From Diplonema japonicum (Eukaryota; Euglenozoa; Diplonemea; Diplonemida; Diplonemidae), in NCBI GenBank assembly GCA_964019335.1, contig OZ025730.1, positions 337,001-401,000 on the forward strand: a stretch of DNA of 64,000 nucleotides. The letters are read 5' to 3'. The position numbers and the translations under genes were made by a program. This document shows, piece by piece, positions 49,756 to 58,224 of this stretch (positions within the stretch are counted from its first letter, which is position 1; the number at the start of each line of letters is the position of its first letter). Under the pieces are notes generated by a model. The model saw only the letters and a program-made list of their open reading frames with translations. It was not told the origin of the DNA and searched no databases.

Positions 49756-51355
49756 GAACCCGTGTCCGAGAGCTTCGGCGTCAGCAATTTCTGCTCTTCC
49801 TTTCGGGCGGAGGGTCTGGCTGTCAAGGTGGCTCTGGACATGGTGGCCGCGCTCCGGAGCGAGCACCCCACGTTGGCAGACAGCCGGCTGTCGATCTGTA
49901 CCGACTCGCTCTCTCTCCTTGATCAGCTGAGGGCAGGTCCTTCGCGGCAGAGGGAGAGGCTCGACCACGAGACCTGGGAACTGCTGGCGGCACGTGCACA
50001 AGGTGCACCAGTCATTCTCCAGTTTGTGCCGTCCCACTGCGGGGTTCCTGGCAACGAGGCGGCAGACAGGCTGGCCGGGGAGGGCACGAAGCGCGAGCTG
50101 ACTCGCCCCTCTCTCGACTACAGGTCGGTCAGGGCCCTGGTCCGTCGCCAGATTCAGCAGAGGTCTGCGGTCATTGTCGGGGAGGTGGCCCCGAGGTACG
50201 CGAGGGCCACGGGGCTCCGAGCGGCGTGCTTCCCCCAGTCCCTCCCCAGGCTAGCGGAGACGGTCATCTCGCGGCTGAGGGTAGGGCACTCCGCTCTCTT
50301 CTTCGGCTTCCTGCAGGCGGCTGGACCGAACAGGAAGAAGGCTGAGCTCAGCTGTCCAGCGTGTGGAGCTCGGATGTCCAGGGAGCACGTTGTTGGGGGG
50401 TGCGCTGTGGTTGGACGGGGTTCGCTCGACGCTCCCAATGGACGCCCCTCGCTGGTGGAGTGCCTGTCAAAACGCGTGACGCAGGTATTCACCCTCATCG
50501 CCGACTCTGGCTTGCTTGACTGGGCCAGATCCGGGGTCTTCACGTCGCCGTCTGCGGCAACGGCAGGTACCGCTGCCCCTTCGTTCATCCCGCCGGCTGT
50601 CTCCCTTGACGCCGGCCCTGCGGCCCCCGTGTTGCGCTGAAGTGAGTAGGGTGAGATCAACATTTCAATTCTTTTAGTGCTTACGTTCCCTTCCCCTCTC
50701 TTCCACTCCCTCTCATCCTTTTCTTTATCATCATCCGGCGTCTGGCCTTTCACTTACCAGTATGCCCGTCCCCTTTTAAACTTTTAAATTTTTAAAATTA
50801 ACATCCTCTTGTTATCGTGTGCCCTGACATTGTAGTCAAAAACGGATGGCCCGGCCTACTCTGAAGTTGCCCAGATGAGTCCTCTCATCTTCGCACGAAC
50901 GAGTGTGGTACGGCCATCCCCTCCCCCCGCCAGCCGGAGTGCAGCGGGGAGAGCAAATGCTTCCCCTATCATCCCCATGCGCACACGCACACTCGCTTCC
51001 CCTTTTGATTTTGAGAGATTTTACTCTCACCCTTTCATGTTTCGCTCAATGGAGCAAATCCCTCTCGAGGGGGCCAGTTCCGGTCACCAGAGGTCCCAGT
51101 TGAGAAAAACGACGAACTGGGGTCAAGGTCCCCGTCCGAGTCACGTAGGTCTACGGCTTGGAATTAAAGTAATTCAGCCCTCTTCGGCTGTTCCAAACAG
51201 GTGCACGGGTTGGCGGAGTCCACAGCTCCATCTGATTGCAGAAGAACTGGTCTTCGCCCTCCCTGTAATATTTCCATGCTTCCCTTCACCTTTCCCCTTC
51301 CCAGGTGTTGCTCCCCATGGTGGCACCTATTGGTATTTTGGAAAAAAAAAAAAAA
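49756..51355 (+). mobile_element. 5'-truncated LINE fragment upstream of tRNA-Val
   Basis: Keeps the RNase H part (FRAEGLAVKVALDMVA, ICTDSLSLL, then FVPSHCGVPGNEAADRL), a C-terminal CCHC finger, the 3' UTR and an A14 tail (51342-51355). The coding frame ends with TGA at 50640. It is bounded by an 11-bp target duplication. Sequence is nearly identical to the minus-strand copy at 61345-64000, so the family was recently active. Insertion point is 12 bp before tRNA-Val. Confidence 0.9.
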
Positions 51356-51366
51356 CAGCGGTCGTA
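51356..51366. repeat. Target-site duplication, right copy
   Basis: Identical to 49745-49755. It lies one base before the tRNA-Val 5' end. Confidence 0.9.
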
Positions 51367-51367
51367 A

Positions 51368-51441
51368 GTTCCCATGGTCTAGTTGGTTATGACGTCGCCT
51401 TAACACGGCGAAGGTCTCCGGTTCGAACCCGGATGGGAATA
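51368..51441 (+). tRNA. tRNA-Val (AAC)
   Basis: Acceptor GTTCCCA/TGGGAAT, anticodon stem TCGCC/GGCGA with loop TTAACAC (anticodon AAC), T arm TCCGG-TTCGAAC-CCGGA. Discriminator A and a T8 terminator. The first base pair is G-U (G1-T72). It is the only host gene on the plus strand and lies antisense to the last codons of the long minus-strand frame. Confidence 0.93.
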
Positions 51442-54400
51442 TTTTTTTTGTATACCTGCACTTTGTGTTCTGGGTTGCTTTGAACCTGCGAGAAGTCACC
51501 AGCTTCAGATACACTTTTGTGTTCAATATTCTGTGCAGTTGAAAACCGAACATCCATTGTCAAGGTGTCAGTGATTGAATATTCTTTCTCCTTCTCAATA
51601 GGCTGCAGGGCGAGATTCGTGTGAGACCTTAGGGTGTCATCCGGCTGCTGCGTTGAGACAGAGAGATCAGGCCGGAGGGTAGCTTGCTGTGATCCTACTG
51701 ATACCTCAGGAATCTCTTGTCGCGACCTAATCGAAGTTTCTGCTTGGGAGTGCATGAGGTCGGCGTGAGCTGACTGTTGTGATACAGATGATTCTGCACG
51801 CTGTGAAGGGTCTAGAAAGTGCGACTGCTGCGACCTAACTGATGTCTCTGCAACTGCTCCGTGCATGGATGGCTTCTGCGGGACAGACGTCTCGGACACC
51901 ATCCGAGAGTGCGTCGACGGCACTTGTTCGGAGTTCCGCAGAATGGGTGCTTGCTGCGAATGAAGCGATGCACCTCTCGCGGACGCTTGGGTCTCTGAAT
52001 CGTCAACAGGTATGGAGTGCATGGCAGAGTGTGCCGAGGGTTGAAGAGTTGACTGTTGAGATCTCATTGTAGTTGGGGGCACTTGAGGCTGCTCGGAAGA
52101 CATCATGGACGCTTGCTGCGATCTGAGGGACACATCAGCAGGCCCTGTTGTTCGAGAATGGTGCATGAGCCCTTCGGGTTGTGTTGAGTGCTCGGATCTT
52201 GCAGACACCGCCTGCTGCGTCGAGTGAGCAGAGGTGCCTGCTTGCCTCTCCGAGTGAGCTGTCTGCGACGTCATCATCTCCTCTTGCTCCGGCTGAGACC
52301 TCATTGACACATCCGCCTGTGAGTGCATAGGGTCTGCCAGTGCAGACTGTTGTGAGCGAGCAGATGCTTGCGACCTCATTGATGTCTCTGCTCGCAACTG
52401 TGACTGCTGCATAGAGTGGACTGAGGGATCGACGACCTGCGACCTCATTGATGTGTCGGCATGATGGGTGGAGTGGACAGAGGGGTCGATGGTGCCCGAC
52501 TGCGACCCTATGCCCTGCACCTGAGATTGCGAGTGCTGCATAGAAGGTTCGTGCTCAGACCTCATGGACGCCTGCATTGTCGATGCATCGACAGCTTCCC
52601 CCACATGCTGTGAATGCTGCTGGGATCTCATCGACATGTCAGCCTGTTCGGAACGCATAGAGTGTGCAGACATATCAGGCTGATGTTGCGAGCGGTGTGA
52701 CCTGACCGATGCATCAGCCTGCTGCTCAGAGCGCATGGAGTGCGCAGACCTCATTGACGCTTCGGGCTGCTCGGAGCGCATGGAATGCGCAGAGATATCG
52801 GGCTGTTGCGACCTCATTGATGCTTCGGCCTGCTGCTGCGACCTCATTGATGTTTCGGCCTGCTCGGAACGCACGGAGTGCGCAGACCTCATTGACACTT
52901 CGGGCTGATCGGAGCGCATGGAGTGCGCAGAAATATCAGGCTGCTGCGACCTCATTGACACTTCGGCCTGCTGCTCGAAACGCATCTGTTGCTGCGATCT
53001 GATTGATGTTTCAGGCTGCTCAGAACGCATGGATTGTGCAGACATATCGGGCTGCTGCGACCTCATTGACACTTCCGCCTGTTGTAATCTCACTGATGCC
53101 TCAGTTTGCTGCTGCGACCTCATTGATGCTTCAGCCTGCTCGGAGCGCATGGAATGGGCAGATACTTCAGCTTGCTGCTGTGACCTCATTGATGCCTCAG
53201 CCTGCTCGGAGCGCATGGAATGAGCAGATATTTCAGCTTGTTGCTGCGACCTCATAGATGTTTCAGCCTGCTGCTGCGACCTCATTGATACTTCAGCCTG
53301 CTCGGAGCGCATGGAATGCGCAGAAATATCAGGCTGCTGCGACCTCGTTAACGTTTCAGTATGCAGCGAGTGCATCGAATATTCCGGGATGGTGTGTGAA
53401 GCTTCGTCCTGCTGGGGGTCACGAATAGAGTGGGCAGTGCGCTGTGATAGAGCAGCTGGCATTGTGGCACTGTGTTGGGTGGCGGCCAGGTCTTCTACTT
53501 CAGCAGCTATGTCATTGAGGCGCTGCTGGGGGGTTGCCAGGATAGAGCTGGGTGGGTTTCGATTTTCCGCAAGAGCGAGCTCTCTTTGGAGGTCCCGTAT
53601 GGTGGCATTCTTCTCTTCGATGGTCTTGTTGAGCTCGGCAATGATCTTCCCGCTCTCGGATATCATCTGGTCCTTCTCAGTGAGCATCTTCCGCAGCTCT
53701 TGCACTCTATCTCCAGTGTGCTGCAGGTTGATCTGGTCACTGTCGTGTTGCGTCTGCAAGATGGATGACTTTCTTGAGACGGACGCCAGCTTCTGGTCTT
53801 TGTCACCGAGATCGTTGGATAGCGTGCGTACCAGTTCCTTCAGCTGTGTGGTCTCCTCTGAGTGCTTTGAATGGAAGCTGCTGTTCTGCAGAGTGCCGAT
53901 GACTTCTTTGAACTCGTCAATCTGCGACCTGAGTGTGCTCTCCCTGTCTGCCGCCTCGCGCTGCGAATGTTCCAAGTTGGATCGGGAGACAGCACGCTCG
54001 TGTTCGAGTTCTGCACGAAGTTGGCTGGTTTCGGCTTGGTGGTCGTTCTGGGTCAATAAATCCTTGAGCTCCCGAACCTCTTGCTTGCGCTCGTCGCGCT
54101 CTCTTTCAAGCATCTGAAGCAGCAGTGTGGTATTCGCGTCTGAGGTCTGCGTTGCGGGCACGACAGGACGCGGTACCATGCTTGGAACATCAACTCCGTG
54201 CTGCTTCAGCTGGGAGATGAGGTCCATGACATCGGTGGCAGAGGATTTGCTTACCTTTGCAATAACTACGACGGCGAAAGAGGCCACCACCATCCCAGCA
54301 CGGAGTCCTGGTCGCCTCTTCCGCGGCTGCAATGCTCTATTCACCTGCTCGTAGTGACCGTGGCCCTGTGGTGACAGGGGACCTCCACCATAAGGAGAGA

Positions 54401-54611
54401 GAGCCATTTCAGGAAACTGAAGTTGCTTAACTAGGTGTGCATTCACTGTGTCGTGTTGCCTTTGATACGTTGCGAGGTCATCTCTCGTAGGCGTAGGGTT
54501 GCGAGGCCGTTGGGGGGAGATGAGCCGGAAATGATTCTTTGCTGTGTGTTGCATTTTCCTTGCCACCCCCCTCCCCCTTGTGAGTGTAAGAATGAGCATG
54601 AATAGCAGCAT
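51387..54611 (-). CDS. SMRSEQ-repeat membrane protein with coiled coil
   Basis: 1074 codons from ATG 54611 (an alternative ATG is at 54554). A transmembrane helix lies at about residues 102-120, a coiled coil at about 160-350, then a region of about 450 residues made of AHSMRSEQ, SMRSQQ and PDISAHSMRS units, repeated more than 25 times. The final about 20 codons read through the antisense of tRNA-Val. GTATAC directly after GTGCAG at 51452 could be a splice donor, so the true C-terminus may be on a later exon. Ser/Arg-rich repeats suggest phosphorylation targets (inference). No family recognised. Confidence 0.65.
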   Translation of the reverse strand: MLLFMLILTLTRGRGVARKMQHTAKNHFRLISPQRPRNPTPTRDDLATYQRQHDTVNAHLVKQLQFPEMALSPYGGGPLSPQGHGHYEQVNRALQPRKRRPGLRAGMVVASFAVVVIAKVSKSSATDVMDLISQLKQHGVDVPSMVPRPVVPATQTSDANTTLLLQMLERERDERKQEVRELKDLLTQNDHQAETSQLRAELEHERAVSRSNLEHSQREAADRESTLRSQIDEFKEVIGTLQNSSFHSKHSEETTQLKELVRTLSNDLGDKDQKLASVSRKSSILQTQHDSDQINLQHTGDRVQELRKMLTEKDQMISESGKIIAELNKTIEEKNATIRDLQRELALAENRNPPSSILATPQQRLNDIAAEVEDLAATQHSATMPAALSQRTAHSIRDPQQDEASHTIPEYSMHSLHTETLTRSQQPDISAHSMRSEQAEVSMRSQQQAETSMRSQQQAEISAHSMRSEQAEASMRSQQQAEVSAHSMRSEQAEASMRSQQQTEASVRLQQAEVSMRSQQPDMSAQSMRSEQPETSIRSQQQMRFEQQAEVSMRSQQPDISAHSMRSDQPEVSMRSAHSVRSEQAETSMRSQQQAEASMRSQQPDISAHSMRSEQPEASMRSAHSMRSEQQADASVRSHRSQHQPDMSAHSMRSEQADMSMRSQQHSQHVGEAVDASTMQASMRSEHEPSMQHSQSQVQGIGSQSGTIDPSVHSTHHADTSMRSQVVDPSVHSMQQSQLRAETSMRSQASARSQQSALADPMHSQADVSMRSQPEQEEMMTSQTAHSERQAGTSAHSTQQAVSARSEHSTQPEGLMHHSRTTGPADVSLRSQQASMMSSEQPQVPPTTMRSQQSTLQPSAHSAMHSIPVDDSETQASARGASLHSQQAPILRNSEQVPSTHSRMVSETSVPQKPSMHGAVAETSVRSQQSHFLDPSQRAESSVSQQSAHADLMHSQAETSIRSRQEIPEVSVGSQQATLRPDLSVSTQQPDDTLRSHTNLALQPIEKEKEYSITDTLTMDVRFSTAQNIEHKSVSEAGDFSQVQSNPEHKVQVYKKNIPIRVRTGDLRRVKATS

Positions 54612-54673
54612 TGTGCTGTTTGGCTAAAAGGTTAGAGAAACAAGAAGAAAAAGAGTCTAAGAGTGTCTAAAAT

Positions 54674-55831
54674 CTAAACCTTTGGAAACAGCAAATACAC
54701 CAGCATCTCGAAATCCTTCTGAGTGAGCCTTCCTGAAGTCGACAGCGACAGAGCAGCAGACTCCGCCTCTCTGGGGTCGAAAGCGATGTTAAAAGCTTCT
54801 AAAGCTAGGATATAGTCGGAAAGAATACTCGGGTCACCTTCCTCAGCATGCCGGTGGAAAACAGATTGTATGAGGAATGAACGTTGGTTAGCAGGAGGAG
54901 TCGAGGATATTGTTAGAGTGGCTGATGCTGGTTTCCAGCCACCTTCCCCATTCAAGACTACCCAACTCAGATCCAAACTCATAGGATACATCCCTCCATG
55001 GGGCAGGGTTGTCATCATCCACCCTGCGTCCGCACCTATGGACTCCATGGGCCCTGTCAGCCACGAGCCTTTTGTTGTGGTGTACAATGCTGAGTCAGTT
55101 TCTTTGCATGTCCAGAGCGGGTTCCCCTTCCACCTGTCTCCTTCTATGAGCTGGTAGCATCCACTTCCCTGCCCTGCACCGCATATCCATATTTCTTGTG
55201 GCGGGATGGGATTTGCTTCTACGAAGGTTGTAACATCACCTGCCCAACCTCTGTCGGTATGGATTAACCATTGCGATGTCCTGCAGGGTGGCATGGACCC
55301 ATGTGCTTCGGTGGTGACAACCCTCCCTGTGTCCTTCGGGCATCCCAAGGACCCGACCATCCATGCTCCAGAGGAGGTGCTGTAAACCCAGTTCCCGGAC
55401 CCGATCCAGTATGGAAGATTGTTGTGCTTCAGAGAAGAGATCGAATAGAAACCCGCAACATCAGACTTTTCAGAAGATACCACACGAAGGGCAACGGGGA
55501 AGGGCATGCTGGGGTGTTCCGGTGGTGCGGGTGGTGCGTATTGAGGCTCCTCGGGTTTTGGTACCTGTGGTTCGTGTGTCGTTTGAAGAATAGACGTTGT
55601 TTGTTGGACCACTTTTCGCAGGCGTGGCTCACTCACGTGGGGCACCTCCAACCCTTGGATCTCCTGCTCCAGCTCTGCAATCCGCCCTAATAGAATGTCT
55701 TCCTCATCCTCCACTACCACCTCAACTTCAGGGGTTCCTGACAGGGTGTGTCCGAAGTGCTGCCTTTCCCGGAGACCACTTTTTAAACTGTCAATGTTCC
55801 CATTTATAATTTCCCGAGTCGTGGTGTGCAT
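54674..55831 (-). CDS. Tryptophan-rich repeat protein with EF-hand-like tail
   Basis: 385 residues from ATG 55831. The frame continues upstream to 55969 through spacer-type hydrophobic sequence. A coil at about 45-75 and a Pro-rich linker precede three W-repeat units (GFYSISSLKHNNLPYWIG..WVYSTSSGAWMVG; QLIEGDRWKGNPLW..ALYTTTKGSWLTG; a third with SLDLSWVVLNGEGGW). The LYxxxxGxWxxG pattern occurs in protist repeat proteins of unknown role. The last 75 residues resemble an EF-hand pair without strong calcium ligands. No enzyme motif is visible. Confidence 0.65.
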   Translation of the reverse strand: MHTTTREIINGNIDSLKSGLRERQHFGHTLSGTPEVEVVVEDEEDILLGRIAELEQEIQGLEVPHVSEPRLRKVVQQTTSILQTTHEPQVPKPEEPQYAPPAPPEHPSMPFPVALRVVSSEKSDVAGFYSISSLKHNNLPYWIGSGNWVYSTSSGAWMVGSLGCPKDTGRVVTTEAHGSMPPCRTSQWLIHTDRGWAGDVTTFVEANPIPPQEIWICGAGQGSGCYQLIEGDRWKGNPLWTCKETDSALYTTTKGSWLTGPMESIGADAGWMMTTLPHGGMYPMSLDLSWVVLNGEGGWKPASATLTISSTPPANQRSFLIQSVFHRHAEEGDPSILSDYILALEAFNIAFDPREAESAALSLSTSGRLTQKDFEMLVYLLFPKV

Positions 55832-56120
55832 CCCTTGCTTGCGGTGTGGTGGTGACGTTTTTGTAACGAGAAGGAAATGGAACCACAATAAATAGTGAGA
55901 GATTTTGAATAGAAATCTAGAAGAGGGAAAAAAAAAGGGTGGGGAGGAGGTAACATGCAAAGCTAGCACAGCACACCATTGCTAGCTGCTCTCCACACTG
56001 CACAGAGGGCATGTCGTTATGTGGGGAAAAGAGAAGCTGGCCTCTTTTTAAAAAAGAGCCCCGCAATACACCCTTTTTTTGTGGGCAAGACGGCGGACTT
56101 TTCTCTCCTTTTCTTTATGG

Positions 56121-56167
<47 letters not shown>

Positions 56168-56300
56168 GTTTTCCTCTTTTGGTTTCTTTCCTTTTTTCTT
56201 TTTTTGAAAAAGGAACTATTCATGTGGATGTGTGTGAAAAGAAATGAAAATAAAAAAGGAACAATCTAAGTAGGATAAAAAAGAGGGAGGGTGGGGGGTA
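55832..56300. other. Spacer with 45-A run
   Basis: A45 at 56121-56165. The rest is A/T-rich with no gene. Confidence 0.6.
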
Positions 56301-57073
56301 TCACATGCTCATGGAACTGGGTGCCATGAGAGACGCCCTGCATCCAGCGATGAAAGTTTGAAACTGTTTAGTGAAGATTTTTTTTTTCTCTTCTTCCCCT
56401 CATTATTTTTCTGCCTCTCATTCATACCTTGTTCCGCGTCCCCATGCGCCCTTTGATCCCGTTACCAGCAAGGCACTTCATGACTTCTTCGTAGATATCT
56501 GTCACAGGAAGCGATCCGCAGTCAATCTTTTTTTTTTTCTTTCTTTTTTTGTCTTGTTTGAGTGGTCCTTACCTCAAGTTCGTAATGCGTACCAAACTGG
56601 TACATCACTTCATCGAGCTTCACGGTGACGGCACCGGATGCGAAGATTGCCTTCCCAGTCTGGAATTTTTTTGTTCTCCCCTTCCCTTTCTTCAGCCATA
56701 CCATCCTTTCTGTCTTGAACCCACCAAGGTATTTCAGCGAGGCAACGGAAGCCTGTACAGAGGGCACCAAAGGGAGGAGAAGGGTAGGTTTGGAAATAGC
56801 TTCACGTGCGTCCTCCACTGAGAGCTTCACGGTCTCTGAGAATCTGCACGCCGCACCTTGTTCGATTTCTGTATGGGACTTGATGTTGATTTCAGCAGAG
56901 GTGGACTTGATCCGCAGCCTGAACATAACCCCCTGTCCTGCGAGCTCCTCGTTGGGGCCGTCGAAGAAATAGTTCTCAAGGGTGTCCGATGTGTAACCCT
57001 CTCCTTTGAACACTTCGACAGCCCTGTCAAAGTCCCCCCTGGTCTCCAGTACAACCTTAGCTTCGATCTCCAT
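56301..57073 (-). CDS. CYTH-domain triphosphatase-like protein, three exons
   Basis: Exons 57073-56573, 56526-56428 and 56363-56301, all phase 0, give 220 residues over introns of 46 nt (GTAAGG...poly(A)-AG) and 64 nt (GTATGA...AAACAG). The start MEIEAK is the CYTH ExExK-type metal/phosphate motif. The body shows FRLRIK and VTVKLDE in the usual positions, and the spliced tail IDCGSLPVTDIYEE replaces poly-lysine. CYTH enzymes hydrolyse triphosphates such as inorganic triphosphate or thiamine triphosphate, or cyclise ATP. The acidic residues of the tunnel cannot all be confirmed here. Confidence 0.8.
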
Positions 57074-58018
57074 TTTTTTTTTTTTTTCTTCTCTCCTTTT
57101 TAAAATAAAGTTTGCTCGTCCGTCGTGCACGCATCAAAAAAAGTTTTTAAGCAGAATCACTAAAGGGTAAAGGATACCGGATTTGGACTTATTACATACC
57201 ATATAAAGTCCCTCAAATTGGCTAAAAAACTGAAGAAGGTACATAGTAAATACGGCACATTATATTTACAAAATATGAAAAATCTCCAGAAATAGCACTC
57301 CTGCACGGAAAGCACACAAGTTGAGTCCAAAATCCGAAAAAAGTACGTGGTACTTTATATGATTCATAATAAACAGGTGCATAATAAGTCCAAATCCGGT
57401 AAAGAGAATCGAATTATCTTTGGTACGAAGGGTAAATAAGGAGAGATGAGGGCTGCTATCTTTCACAAGAAGTCCTTTTTTTCTTTCTTTTTTTTTTCTC
57501 CCCTCCTTTCTTTCCTTTCCCCCTTCTTCGCCCCTTCATTTTCCCAACTTTTTTTTCATTCAGGGATTTGCTTTGGTTGTTGTATTTGAAAGCGAGATAA
57601 TAGATCAGGGTTCAAGATGAACTTGCTTAATCACACGGCTCATGGTGTCTTATTTACCCCAAGGATCAAAAGTAAAATAAATTCTCTCGTAGGGGGGGTG
57701 TTTTTTTTCTTCGAAAATCACAAGGTGACATTACTTTTCTTCTTCTCCACTTTTTTCGTCCCCTTTCTTAAATAAAAATAAAAGTTTTCTTTCGACCTTT
57801 CTCCTGCACTGAATTTCTACATCGCAAAGAAAAGGAAAATAATAAATCAAACACGGAACGCTCAGACTTTTGAGCTGGGGAAAGAAAAAAAGGGGGGAAT
57901 TTGACATAACAAATAAATAACAGAATTGGGGAGGGGAATATAATGAAGATCATATCACAAGGAGGAGGATGCAATTTATGGCAACACAAAGAACTAAAAT
58001 CCTGAACTGGGGAAAAAA
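57074..58018. other. Spacer containing an inverted repeat
   Basis: Gene-free. It includes the inverted arms near 57167-57212 and 57354-57405 described below, T-rich runs at 57475-57530 and an A-rich 5' leader next to the CYTH gene. Confidence 0.5.
57167..57405. repeat. Imperfect long inverted repeat (possible foldback/MITE)
   Basis: Left arm contains ACCGGATTTGGACTTATTA followed by ACC and ATATAAAGT. The reverse complement of the right arm contains the same blocks in the same order. Arms are about 40-50 bp with about 145 bp between them. Confidence 0.55.
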
Positions 58019-58089
58019 TGCGTAAACCGGGAATCGAACCCGGGCCGACTCCGTGGCAGGGAGCCATTCTACCACTAGACCATTTACGC
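58019..58089 (-). tRNA. tRNA-Gly (GCC)
   Basis: Acceptor GCGTAAA/TTTACGC, anticodon stem GCTCC/GGAGT with loop CTGCCAC (anticodon GCC), T arm CCGGG-TTCGATT-CCCGG. Discriminator A. T6 follows within 10 bases. Confidence 0.94.
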
Positions 58090-58224
58090 GTATAATCCCC
58101 GGCCCCAGTTATTTCTAATCAGGCTGAATTTCCTCGTTTTAAAAAGCAGAAATATTAACAATAAACAGTGGTGAGAGGGGACAAACTAAAGTGCAAGGGA
58201 CTAAGAGAAGAAAAAGGAAAAACT

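Noticed and set aside
49437-49871. 144-codon minus-strand frame
   Set aside because: It spans the LINE insertion boundary and cannot be an ancestral gene in that form.
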